64,000 nt of DNA from Aminipila butyrica (GCF_010669305.1 NZ_CP048649.1:2170001-2234000); one strand, 5' to 3'. Counted from the first letter of the stretch, positions 19,301 through 27,581 are shown. Notes: generated from the letters alone by a model not told the origin. Program-made: numbers and translations.

Positions 19301-21537
19301 GTTAAACTACTGCAATCGGAAAATGCTTTATCTTGAATAGTGACGACGGATTTAGGAATGGCTATCGTTTTTAAATTACTTCCCTCACCCAATGCATCGG
19401 CAAAAGCAGAGGCACCAATTGAAGTTACCGTATATTTTTGACCGGTTAAGGACTCTATTACTTCTTCCGGAATAGTCATGTTTGCGGTTAAAGTAAAGCC
19501 TCCAAAGCTACCATTCCCTACCTGAACAGTACCGTTTTGCTCCCCTTTAGGGTCCGTAAGCACTTTATAGTAAATGCCATCTGTAACGAAGTTATCAATC
19601 TCGGGGATAGGATCATGTCCCTTTGAGGTAATCTTGTCCCCAGAGATTCCCAGCGTACTCACCATAACCCCTTTAATCGCATCTGTCTCAACGGTATATT
19701 GAGTAGTGCTTGGCACACTGTTAAATGCGCTGGCATCGAAGTCCAGTTCCATAGACAGCATTGTAACGGATTCCAAGTTCTCACAGCCGCTTAAAATATT
19801 GTCATCAATATAGGTTACACTAGCAGGAATGGTAAGACTGGTTAATGCTGTGCACTTATAGAACAGGTAATCCGGAACACTTGTCAGCTTTTCGGATAAT
19901 ATCACTGTTTTCAGCTTGGTGCAATTTTGGAATGCTAACCGTCCAATGGTTTCCACATTCTTCCCAAAGGTAACCTTTTTTAAAGAGCTGGCATTAGAAA
20001 ATGCAAACATCCCAACAGCGGTTACATTGTCTGTAAGAGTAATTTCCTCTAGGTTTGCTGCGCTGGCAAACGCATAGGCATCAATGGTTTGTACAGATTC
20101 CGGTGTTATGTATTTCTCGTCATCCTTGCTTGCTGGATATGCAATCAACTGTGTTTTAGCTTTGTTAAACAGAATGCCATCTGTACTGCTGTAGTCCGCA
20201 TTGTCACCAGAAACGGTGATGGATTTCAATTTTTTGCATTCATGAAGGGCATCTTTTCCAATGGAGGTAGTCGAAGCAGGAATATAAATATTTTTAATCT
20301 GTGTGCTGGAGAAAGCTGATTCGCCCAAGTATTCCAAGTTAGAATCTGCGGTTTCCAATCCCATCGTTTTCAAAACAGCACAATTTTGAAAAGCAGAGTT
20401 TTCAATTCTCACAATGGATGAAGGAATGTTAATGCTTTCTAACTGTTCACAGAAATGAAAAGCCTGTTTCCCAATGCTCTCCAATTCACTGTTATTTTCA
20501 AAAGTGACTGTCTTTAAAGAGCCATTTGACCAAAAGGCTTTCTCTCCAATATCAGTTACCTTTGCAGGAATAGTGATATCTGTTAACGCACCGCAGCTAT
20601 TGAATGCGTCCTTTTGAATTGTGGTTAAACTTGCTGGAAGCTCCACCGAGGTGAGCTGTTCGCAAAGGCTAAACGCCTGCTCCGGAATTTCTTCAATGCC
20701 ATCAGGCAAAGTGATACTTTCCAGGCTTGAACCTGCAAAGCAGGATACTCCCAGTGTTCTAACAGAATCAGGAAGTGAAAGGGACGTCATTGTCACACTG
20801 TAAAAAGCCATGTCCCCAAGGGTCGTGATGGTAGAAGGCAGTGTAACAGAGGTAACCTCCTCGTTCCTCATAAAGGCCTTGTTTCCAATTGTTGTTACGG
20901 TATAAGTTTCGCCCTCATATTCTATAGTGGCCGGAATGGTGATACTGCCGGATAATCCGGAGAGTGCTTCACTGCCAGTACCAACCTGAACCGTTTTATC
21001 TTCTTCAGATAACACCTTATACGTAATAGACTCTTTCTCAAAAGTAGTACCCACAGATAACTGTAGTGCCATGATAGCCTGCATGAGCGGGGCATTTATC
21101 TCTGGCTCAATCAGAATTTCTGGATCCTCTAAAACAGGTTTCTCTTGAATGATTTCATCTTGGATGATTTCATCATTTGCAGCCTCATCCTCTGTAATAT
21201 TTTCCTCTTTTTCTTGGGAATCTACTGCTTCCGGCTGTGTGCCTTGATCGTCTGTTTCATTGTTGCCATCATCGATGCCGTTTGTTTCATCTCCGCTATC
21301 CGTAACGTCCTGTGTTTCCGTTGATTCAAGGTCATCTCCCTTGTCTTCCCCATCAACAGTTTCAGAAATCGCTTCGTCATTTGCATTGCTCTCAGAATCT
21401 CCGACATTTTCATTTGATTCTATGGCATTTGCCTGCGTTGCATCGGTAGAGTCCACATCCGCTGCACTTACAACTGAAATAGAGTTTACTGATAATGCAG
21501 AGATTATCATCGCTGCAATCAATTGCTTTCGTTTCAT
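16321..21537 (-). CDS. Giant BspA-like leucine-rich-repeat surface protein with three SLH domains
   Basis: 1738-residue secreted, wall-attached protein. Signal peptide about 1-26 (MKRKQLIAAMIISALSVNS…). A long acidic Asp/Glu/Asn/Thr linker runs to about residue 150, then three tandem modules of BspA-type (LRR_5) repeats. Each module opens with a Y-x-VL … VQVGNGS-type segment followed by an IP … YTV..I...AF pattern. A helical FIVAR-like stretch and a GGSSGSKSSKSK linker follow. The last 184 residues hold three SLH domains (HWAHDAI, AYKDAIAWA, AYENLSWAV) that bind secondary wall polymers. The start at 21537 has GGAAGG upstream; an earlier in-frame ATG at 21591 is less likely. Adhesin-like role inferred. 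Tandem palindromes lie upstream. Confidence 0.92.
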   Translation of the reverse strand: MKRKQLIAAMIISALSVNSISVVSAADVDSTDATQANAIESNENVGDSESNANDEAISETVDGEDKGDDLESTETQDVTDSGDETNGIDDGNNETDDQGTQPEAVDSQEKEENITEDEAANDEIIQDEIIQEKPVLEDPEILIEPEINAPLMQAIMALQLSVGTTFEKESITYKVLSEEDKTVQVGTGSEALSGLSGSITIPATIEYEGETYTVTTIGNKAFMRNEEVTSVTLPSTITTLGDMAFYSVTMTSLSLPDSVRTLGVSCFAGSSLESITLPDGIEEIPEQAFSLCEQLTSVELPASLTTIQKDAFNSCGALTDITIPAKVTDIGEKAFWSNGSLKTVTFENNSELESIGKQAFHFCEQLESINIPSSIVRIENSAFQNCAVLKTMGLETADSNLEYLGESAFSSTQIKNIYIPASTTSIGKDALHECKKLKSITVSGDNADYSSTDGILFNKAKTQLIAYPASKDDEKYITPESVQTIDAYAFASAANLEEITLTDNVTAVGMFAFSNASSLKKVTFGKNVETIGRLAFQNCTKLKTVILSEKLTSVPDYLFYKCTALTSLTIPASVTYIDDNILSGCENLESVTMLSMELDFDASAFNSVPSTTQYTVETDAIKGVMVSTLGISGDKITSKGHDPIPEIDNFVTDGIYYKVLTDPKGEQNGTVQVGNGSFGGFTLTANMTIPEEVIESLTGQKYTVTSIGASAFADALGEGSNLKTIAIPKSVVTIQDKAFSDCSSLTTVTFEEGSQLQSIGADAFGYCTSLLAIQLPSTVKTIGNNAFKNCKYLKTVTFGSSLESIGDSAFATTKVSVVELPATIKSIGTQAFYDCNSLTSIQVAAGSSTYSSVDGVLMNAAKMILLQYPAAKEGNSYSVPDTVKTITDYAFYKNQELKTLALGTDVTTIGTNAMNQMAKLTAVTMHDDVTAIGKMAFYKCVNLESVKLSARLTSLADYLFYSCDALEEIEIPKSVVSFGASALPGNLTTIKIRSTATTSETIELGAAFNSLKSAQYYVATEAVKSKLVEKGVSESNITVDNTLLEDDIKEAAFTKDGISYVVLADPDNGENGTIQVGNGSTLTGIAGDVVIPSQVIHNGYRYTVKTIATSAFHGNADITSITIPNTIEKIGVNAISSNANLTSVIFAEGSTLKELENGAISDNAKLEVLTLPASLETVHDYVFAWNYGLKTVTFEEGSQLTHIGKGMFFRGRLLEEITLPTTITEIGEEAFYNCESLTAIKVQGDETTGFVANLKNVDTIGASAFYGCAKIEKVILSDGLTELENGAFYGCSALNEVIFGNGILSLGATLTTDAEEDFKGIFEGCVALEKIVLPESVTYIGKNTFFDCTALKKIVIQSAALSKLGTNAFYGISTDAVFVVQKNAVKAELVASGKIKGEKVIALETLESLITTAESSSASQYTEENYANLQEKLSKAKATLENAEEITVAEFNTVVNELTTAISNKKTSGGSSGSKSSKSKTDTTKKETTAPSVKGSDGSKVSISNDGKSAKIVAEKGYVVTDVLVNGVSVGPVEELENLKPTDEIAIVVETVKASTGDFNDIKEHWAHDAISNAIEKGLIQGVTKTEFAPNKTLTREEAIRILYVLYGEKTEGNGAENLFQDVSSDNAYKDAIAWASQNGIVSGTGDNNLSPEKDITREEMIALIYRCNVLKGYDTSSRSDVNQFSDRDEISSYAYENLSWAVSKGLLQGKSADTLAPKAGMTRAEAASIAVRVEALN

Positions 21538-21614
21538 TTTAAACCATCCTTCCTGAATAGATTTGATTTTAAATAGTTCGTAAATAATCAAAACGAACTA
21601 TTACATGCTTTAGT

Positions 21615-21630
21615 GTTAGCTATGGCTAAC
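21615..21630. promoter_or_regulatory. Palindrome GTTAGC-TATG-GCTAAC
   Basis: Perfect six-base arms with a four-base centre, about 80 bases upstream of the BspA-like start. The same core recurs in the larger palindrome 4 bases away, and a related one lies before the siderophore operon. Confidence 0.6.
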
Positions 21631-21633
21631 TAA

Positions 21634-21679
21634 ATATGCTTTAGATGGGTTAGCCATAGCTAACCCATCTAAAGCATAT
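21634..21679. repeat. 46-bp perfect inverted repeat containing the same core
   Basis: Arms of 21 bases (21634-21654 and 21659-21679) separated by CATA. The inner core is GTTAGC-CATA-GCTAAC. A direct repeat ATGCTTTAG occurs before the first palindrome and in this arm. No T-tract follows on either side, so a simple terminator is unlikely; a double operator or mRNA leader hairpin fits better. Confidence 0.7.
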
Positions 21680-21897
21680 TCTAATTGTTCTTTCGTCACA
21701 TGTCAACATAATTTTACAAAAATCTGCTAATTTATACACGGGTCATTAAACTTCCTCTTCTAGTACAATCAAAAAGACATACATTCCCTTAGCAGAAAAA
21801 GTATGTCTTAATTTTTTACCCAGCTATATCAAGATATTATTTAATTTTTAAGTTGAAATTTTAACGATCACCTATCAGACAGCTGCTCCTAATTGGT

Positions 21898-22446
21898 TTA
21901 CTCCTTTGATAGCAAAAGCAGCTTTTTCGCCGTGTTGGCATTTCTAATTGTTACTTTGTTATTCACAGAAGAACTTGCGATTTTATACCACCTCGTCTTT
22001 GATAATGTGGCTCTTGGTGCAGACCAAAAAATCACATTCTTGTAATAACCAACTTGTTCGTATTCCGGTTTAGCTTCTCCCACGGCATTATATACTTCTT
22101 CCATAGTAACAGGTGGAATAAGAAAGATGGCTTGGTGTATCACTTCTTGATCAGAATTTATATCCCACCATTCGGGGGCATTATCCAAAGCTTGCAATAA
22201 TTCTTGTTGAGAAATAATTACCACAGGAACATCCAGCATAAAGCTTTTCTCTATCATGGCTTTACATCTGCTGCTTATTTCACTTGCATCATTGTTATCA
22301 CTGGAAAAAAGCACATTCCCACTATTGATGTAGGTACGAACATTTAAAAAGCCTATATCTTCAAAGGCCTCTTTTAACAAGGGCATTGATATTTTGTTTT
22401 TACCGCTAATGTTTATGCCACGCAAAAGAGCAATGTATTTTTTCAA
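21898..22446 (-). CDS. DUF1697 family protein
   Basis: 182-residue protein of unknown function. The N-terminal KKYIALLRGINISGKNKI and NVRTYINSGNVLF are the hallmark DUF1697 segments. I start it at a TTG at 22446 because AGGAGG lies 9 bases upstream; an in-frame ATG at 22488 lies inside the preceding gene's end. It follows the MACPF gene by about 30 bases and may be co-transcribed. A link between the two functions is not evident. Confidence 0.88.
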   Translation of the reverse strand: MKKYIALLRGINISGKNKISMPLLKEAFEDIGFLNVRTYINSGNVLFSSDNNDASEISSRCKAMIEKSFMLDVPVVIISQQELLQALDNAPEWWDINSDQEVIHQAIFLIPPVTMEEVYNAVGEAKPEYEQVGYYKNVIFWSAPRATLSKTRWYKIASSSVNNKVTIRNANTAKKLLLLSKE

Positions 22447-22478
22447 CCCAAAGTACCTCCTAAATCTAATATCATCGC

Positions 22479-24038
22479 TTATTCCCAAGGATTAATAAAA
22501 AATTCCACCGGCTTATCTAGGAGTTCTTTTGTAGACTCTCGAAACCACAGCGGGTAGCTATAAATCCTGTCACTTGCCACTATAGCAAATAAATTCGCAT
22601 GAAGAGACTCCTTACGTCGATCACAATCGCAAATAACATATTTCCCTGTTAGTACGGATTTAAGTTTAAAGCTCTTTGCAGCAGACCCAAAAGCCTCGAG
22701 ATAAAATCTGCTGTCTTTGTCAAAGTCATCTTCTCCATCAAAGAACAGCTGCCCTGCATTTGTATACCCTTTCTCTGCAAATGTACTTTTACTACCGCTT
22801 ACCCTCAAATACTTTTTATTACAGCAAAGCTGAAAAGAATAGGTGTTGTCCGGGTACCTGGTCTTTTTTATGTGATGGTAGGGCATCAGCTCCTTACTGG
22901 AGGACATTCTGCTGTCTAAAAAAGCAACATTAGCTGCTCTATAAAATACCTCTTCACTCACACCCATCATATCTTTATTCATACCGCCACTTAAGGGCTG
23001 TATCCACTTATGTTGACGCTCTTCCTCAAATATGCCGCGACGAGATTTATAGGAATAAATTTCATAAACTTGGCAGGACATAGAGACATCTTGTTCTTCC
23101 CCATGTTCCTTTGACAAATAATTAGAGACATCTATATTTCGTGCGTCTGCCATTTCATAAAAAGTACGCTCTAATTCTTTGCTTCGTTGAGCAGTTTCGG
23201 CAAAAACCCAGATAGGCGTATATTCATAAACATTGGACAAGACATGGAAACTCTTATCTTCTAAAGATTTTCCCCATAGTTTTAAGACGTCTACCATATC
23301 GCTATATTTAATCATACCAGCTAAGAGTCCGGCTTGTCCCCCATAGCAATAGGATCGTATTTCTGTATTTGTAAGAACTGTCTTTTGTTTTTCTGTTAAG
23401 GCAGTTGATGAAGAAGCCGATACAAAAGAACAGGTCGCATCAACAGCCGCTTTTAATTCATTGCTGCTTAATTTTTCACTGGAATTATAGATAGCGGTGA
23501 CTTGGATAAACCCTCCTATAGTGGCCTCTTTAATAATATGCGTGCCATAGGCTTTAAAGATTTTATGGGGTTCTATACTGCTGTCATTTAAACTTTCCAA
23601 AACTGCTGGATCAATAATAGATTTCCACTTCGTTTCATTTCTATATGCAGGCTTTAATGTGTGTTTTTTTGTGTTAACAGACACAATCCCACTGTAGTAT
23701 TTAGCTGTTCTTTTCAAGGTTTTACTTTCTCCATACTTAGCAGAAAGTTTCCCCGAAAAAAAGGGAATCTTTTTCCCTGGCTCTATAGAAGCATTTACAT
23801 CTAGGTCTGTGAAGCATTCCAAAAAAGAATCTCTCTCAACAGAGAGGGTTACTCCCTCTTCTATAGCAAAACTATCAATAACGCCGTCCTTCCCATAGGC
23901 ACTATCTAAAAAAATAGTTCCTTTAAGTTGTGAGGTATTAGGCCCCGAAGCATTAATAATATCAATGCCATACCCAATATATGTATTCCCGCCATCATTT
24001 AACTGAGCGCCAAGCCCGATTTTATTGTTCTTCTCCAT
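22479..24038 (-). CDS. MACPF (perforin-like) domain protein with C-terminal beta-trefoil-like region
   Basis: 519-residue protein. The MACPF signature is visible as FKAYGTHIIKEATIGGF (YGTH at about 164-167, GG at 175-176), followed by a Ser/Ala-rich segment (about 200-215) where family members carry a membrane-inserting helix. Residues about 380-519 include FQLCCNKKYLRVSG and FKLKSVLTGKYVICD, a pattern of fascin or beta-trefoil repeats. There is no signal peptide or lipobox, so release would need lysis or another route. AAGGAGG precedes the ATG at 24038. The family forms pores in eukaryotes and in a few bacteria. The target here is unknown. It sits in the AT-rich accessory stretch. Confidence 0.85.
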   Translation of the reverse strand: MEKNNKIGLGAQLNDGGNTYIGYGIDIINASGPNTSQLKGTIFLDSAYGKDGVIDSFAIEEGVTLSVERDSFLECFTDLDVNASIEPGKKIPFFSGKLSAKYGESKTLKRTAKYYSGIVSVNTKKHTLKPAYRNETKWKSIIDPAVLESLNDSSIEPHKIFKAYGTHIIKEATIGGFIQVTAIYNSSEKLSSNELKAAVDATCSFVSASSSTALTEKQKTVLTNTEIRSYCYGGQAGLLAGMIKYSDMVDVLKLWGKSLEDKSFHVLSNVYEYTPIWVFAETAQRSKELERTFYEMADARNIDVSNYLSKEHGEEQDVSMSCQVYEIYSYKSRRGIFEEERQHKWIQPLSGGMNKDMMGVSEEVFYRAANVAFLDSRMSSSKELMPYHHIKKTRYPDNTYSFQLCCNKKYLRVSGSKSTFAEKGYTNAGQLFFDGEDDFDKDSRFYLEAFGSAAKSFKLKSVLTGKYVICDCDRRKESLHANLFAIVASDRIYSYPLWFRESTKELLDKPVEFFINPWE

Positions 24039-24346
24039 ATCTCTGCCTCCTTCATACAAACCCTTTAATAATTCTAACTTGTCATAGTATATTAAACTTG
24101 TAATTTCCAGCCACCCTGTCGAATACGGTGTTTCTCACGCAACGAGATTCAATCTAAGTATACCATACCCACCCAGAAAATTCCACTTCTAACCATATTC
24201 GATAAATTTAGACAAAACGATCTGCGTCCCAACGGGAACGGCAAGCAAAAGGAATAGACGGAACAGACAGCATGAAAAAAACAGAGTGTACCGTTCAATA
24301 CACTCCGTTTTTCATTAGCTTTATTGTTGAGTCATAGATTAGATTA
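24039..24346. other. Intergenic region between MACPF and TetR genes
   Basis: About 308 bases. A terminator lies at 24275-24312. On the plus strand a frame is open for about 45 codons and stops near 24262, with no start signal and no homology that I recognise; it may be a decayed gene. Confidence 0.5.
24275..24312. terminator. Terminator after the TetR gene
   Basis: GAGTGTA / TACACTC stem with flanking A and T runs, 35 bases downstream of the TetR stop; it can act in both directions. Confidence 0.75.
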
Positions 24347-24976
24347 TTATAAGGTGTTAACATCTTTGAACAAACTTTGTATGAAAGTGGTTGTCACAAA
24401 ATCTTTATGCCTTTGTAAAAAGCTCTTTGAAAAAGGGTCAATTTTAAGTGACTTTGCAATCAAATCTTTCTGCAAAAAAGGAAACCACGTAATCGAAAGA
24501 GAGTACATTAAAATGCTGTCACTGTCTTGGCTGACTATTATACCTCGATTACGTGCCAGCTCTATCAGGTCTTTGCCCTGTTCTACTATAGCTAAAAAGT
24601 TATCTATGGATAAAAGGAAACCGTTGTTGTCAAGGGCTTCTCTACAAATCAATTGAACATATGTCGGTCGTAGAAAAATAAAGTCAATATGGGTGCAAAG
24701 CAGTTCCCTTACGCGCCCCACAATATCGTCACTCTCTAATAAATCCCTACGCTTAACAAATTCTCTTTCGTCATCAATTAAACGCAGCAACACCGCTTTA
24801 TATAACGTAGGTTTATTCTTAAAATAATAAGTAGGTGTAGCTCTTGACAAGTTGGCATACTCACCAATTTCTGCAAGACTCGTATTGTTAAATCCTTTCG
24901 TTGCAAATAGCTGTTCTGCGGCGTCTAATATTTTGTTTTTTGATCTCTCGGCATCTCGCATGACCTCTTCCCTCAT
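24347..24976 (-). CDS. TetR/AcrR-family transcriptional regulator
   Basis: 209-residue regulator with an N-terminal TetR helix-turn-helix (KILDAAEQLFATKGFNNTSLAEIGEYANLSRATPTYYFKNK) and a helical ligand-binding domain. Its ATG overlaps the stop of the DUF2834 gene (ATGA) and GGGAGGA lies upstream, so it is translated as the second gene of that operon. The palindrome at 25299-25328 next to the promoter is its likely operator, giving autoregulation. Confidence 0.93.
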   Translation of the reverse strand: MREEVMRDAERSKNKILDAAEQLFATKGFNNTSLAEIGEYANLSRATPTYYFKNKPTLYKAVLLRLIDDEREFVKRRDLLESDDIVGRVRELLCTHIDFIFLRPTYVQLICREALDNNGFLLSIDNFLAIVEQGKDLIELARNRGIIVSQDSDSILMYSLSITWFPFLQKDLIAKSLKIDPFSKSFLQRHKDFVTTTFIQSLFKDVNTL

Positions 24977-25278
24977 CTCTTATCCTCCCGCAAGAATAGG
25001 TAGAATGGTACAGAAAATGATAGCCCTATGCAAAAGTTACCCACAAAAGGTATCCACCAGAATTTAATGTCTTTTTTCTTATGGTCAACAAAAATGAATG
25101 CTAACCAAGCCAACCAGGTAATGATAAAATCAGCAGCAAAAAATTTTGAGATTGGTGTAGAGAGCCATTCACTAACAAAAAGTGATAAATTTAGGCCATT
25201 TACAAGCAACCACGGCACAAAAATAGCAAATGGGATGATGGTTCCAAGAACAGAGAATCCTAAAAAAAATTTCTTCAT
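24973..25278 (-). CDS. DUF2834-family membrane protein
   Basis: 101-residue protein with three hydrophobic segments, including TIIPFAIFVPWLLVNG, FFAADFIITWLAWLAFIF and a C-terminal LSFSVPFYLFLRE, as in DUF2834. AAGGAAGG precedes the ATG at 25278. It is co-transcribed with, and presumably repressed by, the TetR regulator downstream. Function is unknown. Confidence 0.85.
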   Translation of the reverse strand: MKKFFLGFSVLGTIIPFAIFVPWLLVNGLNLSLFVSEWLSTPISKFFAADFIITWLAWLAFIFVDHKKKDIKFWWIPFVGNFCIGLSFSVPFYLFLREDKR

Positions 25279-25298
25279 CAAGCATCCTTCCTTATAAC

Positions 25299-25357
25299 AA
25301 ATTAACTTGTTATTCAACAAGTTAATTTATTATACTTGTCCTAAAGCCCAAAGTCAA
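25299..25357 (-). promoter_or_regulatory. Sigma-A promoter with TetR operator
   Basis: On the minus strand TTGACT (25352-25357) and TATAAT (25329-25334) are 17 bases apart. Immediately downstream a perfect inverted repeat with 13-base arms (25299-25311 and 25316-25328, centre ATTC) overlaps the probable transcription start, as expected for a TetR-type repressor. Confidence 0.85.
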
Positions 25358-25370
25358 TCTATTATATGAA

Positions 25371-25398
25371 AAAAGCCAATCCATATGGATTAGCTTTT
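25371..25398. terminator. Bidirectional terminator-like hairpin
   Basis: AAAAGC-C-AATCC / GGATT-A-GCTTTT with loop ATAT; on the minus strand it precedes the TetR promoter and can end transcription of the DUF2798 gene. Confidence 0.6.
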
Positions 25399-25400
25399 AC

Positions 25401-25428
25401 TTGTGTCATTTGGTCAATATAGATGCAA
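25401..25428. repeat. Dispersed repeat, copy 3 (imperfect)
   Basis: TTGTGTCATT followed by TGGTCAATATAGATGCAA. It matches copy 1 at 29441-29468 over 28 bases with two mismatches. The minus strand still reads VASILTK then a stop, the tail of the Lnu-type protein, so it may be a relic of such a gene end. Confidence 0.65.
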
Positions 25429-25517
25429 CCGGAGCTAAGACTTCCCTTAATCTAAAACAAATTATAGAAGTCCTATATAAAATTCATCTATCCTGCTAAA
25501 AATGAGATATTACTATA

Positions 25518-25985
25518 TTATTTTGTAAGCGAATTTTTAAATAACGTTCTAAAAAGTAACCTGATTAATGGCCCAGCAAAAAATATTTGAAAACAAAGAG
25601 CCATTGGAAAATTGATTACGGTTGTTTGAAGCCATACAGCAATAAATTCCTTCCCTGCATTTTTAAACAAAAGCGTTACTATTAAACTCATCGTTGGACA
25701 CATTAAACATACAATCATCGAGGAGATTGCTAAAAGAATAAAAATAGGGGGATCGTTAGGTTTTACAATTCGAAATGCAAGAAAAGTCGATAATTTATCA
25801 ATTACAACTATTTCTATTATAAATGCAATTGGTACTAAAATAATTAGCTCGTGAAAACCCTCTAAAAAAACTGAATTGGCCATTCCACCAATATTCAACG
25901 AAACATTGTAGCAAACCATGGTGTACACCATGACGACTACCATCATAAAGGTAAAAATAACTTGTTGATACTTTGTTTTGGGCAT
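25518..25985 (-). CDS. DUF2798-family membrane protein
   Basis: 155-residue integral membrane protein with four hydrophobic segments in the paired pattern of DUF2798 (ending GPLIRLLFRTLF). Function unknown. AAGGAGA precedes the ATG. The neighbourhood consists of short accessory genes with similarly high AT content. Confidence 0.82.
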   Translation of the reverse strand: MPKTKYQQVIFTFMMVVVMVYTMVCYNVSLNIGGMANSVFLEGFHELIILVPIAFIIEIVVIDKLSTFLAFRIVKPNDPPIFILLAISSMIVCLMCPTMSLIVTLLFKNAGKEFIAVWLQTTVINFPMALCFQIFFAGPLIRLLFRTLFKNSLTK

Positions 25986-26253
25986 AAAAAAATCTCCTTA
26001 AATGAAATATTTAACACAAGTACGTGTTGTTCGTTAATCATTCAGGAGAATGTACGTTTCCAATTTACCATACTATATTGTTTAAATTGTATCATATATA
26101 AGGTTTATCTGTCAATATCCTGAACACTTACAAGACTTGCCCCCTAGATTAATTTATTTATAACAGAATAAGTGAAAATTCGCATCCATGGGTCCCTGCT
26201 ATACACGACACTTTTTATTCTGGGAGCAAGTAGCTATATGCAATAATAGTTGC

Positions 26254-26886
26254 CTATTGTGAAATATCCAGTTTTTGAAAGTATTTATAGGACTTGCCTA
26301 ACAAATAAGGCAGCAACATGAAACTAATAATAGTTCCCTCTCGAACATAAAACGGTACATGGACTGATATAACCAAAATCAGTATAATCAAGAAGAAAAT
26401 CAAATCAATTGAAAATCGCACTGTAGAAAGCTCCTTGTGCAATAGGTTGTTTAAGGTTATGCAAAAGCCTTCCATCGGAAACTTTATAATTCCAATTGCA
26501 AGCAAAATTCCTAATGTGACTGACGAAAGCAACAGCCCGATAATAAATAGAGCTAATTTTAAAAAGTACTCATTCAATACCATTGAATGCAGCACAAAAT
26601 AGACAAAAAAGTTGACAATAAAACCATTTAGCAATATTACAATTATTTGCACGAAATCAGATGTGTTTACTTTAAACTTGCGCATAATTATATTCGTACA
26701 CCAAAAAAATCCATTAATCATGTTTAAAATGGTTCCTATTTTTATATCTAGTACATCGGCCAAAGTAAGGGATAAAGCATTGAACATGCTCTGGCCAACA
26801 TTCGACTTAACTTGTAAGGAAATCCCAAATCCAAACAATATGAATAAGATAAGCGACACTGAAACTCTTTTTATTTTTATAGACAT
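26254..26886 (-). CDS. YczE/YitT-type integral membrane protein
   Basis: 210-residue protein with five to six hydrophobic segments and the early ISLQVKSNVGQSMFNALS block, resembling the YczE/YyaS group of unknown function. GGAGGT precedes the ATG at 26886; an upstream in-frame start at 26946 would overlap the divergent promoter. It is divergent from a YeiL-like regulator gene 77 bases away, which suggests that the regulator controls it. Confidence 0.78.
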   Translation of the reverse strand: MSIKIKRVSVSLILFILFGFGISLQVKSNVGQSMFNALSLTLADVLDIKIGTILNMINGFFWCTNIIMRKFKVNTSDFVQIIVILLNGFIVNFFVYFVLHSMVLNEYFLKLALFIIGLLLSSVTLGILLAIGIIKFPMEGFCITLNNLLHKELSTVRFSIDLIFFLIILILVISVHVPFYVREGTIISFMLLPYLLGKSYKYFQKLDISQ

Positions 26887-26963
26887 TTTTTTACCTCCAG
26901 ATATATAATACAAGAAAGTAAATAGAAAAAATATGATAAATCTCACAGTGAAAGGATTATGCT

Positions 26964-27581
26964 ATGATTGAATTGCCGTCTCAACTATATGCTCTAGGGA
27001 AACCCAAAGTTTTTTCTAAAGGCACACATATTTATCATACACAACAGGCTGTTACTCAATGTTACTACATTATTAGCGGTATCGTTAAGGTATATATTGA
27101 TCATCGCAACGGAAAAAGATCTGCATTGGATTTTTTTAATGGCGGTGATTGGCTTGGGGAGATATCAATTTTTATTCACGAAGATACCATAAAAGAAAAC
27201 CAAGTTTTAGAAGAAGTTCATTGTTTAGAGTTTGATTTGAACATGCTGCAAGAGTATTGTAATTCATCATCTAACATATCATTCTATTTTGCCACATATA
27301 TGGCAAACAAGTTATTAGACAGAAGCTACAGAATGAGTGAATACATGAATTATTCTTTGGCTGAAAAATTGGCTCAATTTATAATACGATATGAAAAAAA
27401 CGGAATTTACTCCATTTCCCATACAGATGCATCTGAGTATTTAAATGTTAGTTATAGACATGTTTTATACATCATTAAAAAATTTTGCGATCAAGGAATA
27501 CTCAAGAAGGAAAAACACTATAGGATTACAGACTATACCCAACTCGAGGAGTATGTAGACTGTCATGGCAGCAGTGAATAA
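26964..27581 (+). CDS. Crp/Fnr-family regulator, YeiL-like
   Basis: 205-residue protein with an N-terminal cyclic-nucleotide-binding-like sensor fold (about 15-120) and a C-terminal winged helix (DASEYLNVSYRHVLYIIKKFCDQG). The C-terminal half closely follows the YeiL pattern. The single Cys residues are scattered, so a Fnr-type 4Fe-4S cluster is not supported. AAAGGA precedes the ATG. It is divergent from the YczE-like gene. The signal sensed is unknown. Confidence 0.85.
   Translation: MIELPSQLYALGKPKVFSKGTHIYHTQQAVTQCYYIISGIVKVYIDHRNGKRSALDFFNGGDWLGEISIFIHEDTIKENQVLEEVHCLEFDLNMLQEYCNSSSNISFYFATYMANKLLDRSYRMSEYMNYSLAEKLAQFIIRYEKNGIYSISHTDASEYLNVSYRHVLYIIKKFCDQGILKKEKHYRITDYTQLEEYVDCHGSSE

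Larger units (their letters stand above)
21538..21897. other. Intergenic region upstream of the BspA-like gene
   Basis: 360 bases between the surface-protein gene and the DUF1697 gene. It holds the two palindromes described separately and otherwise AT-rich sequence without a coding frame that I can support. Confidence 0.6.

Noticed and set aside
24115..24262. Open plus-strand frame ending in a Lys/Gln-rich tail
   Set aside because: No start codon with a site and no family match; could be a decayed gene but cannot be supported.
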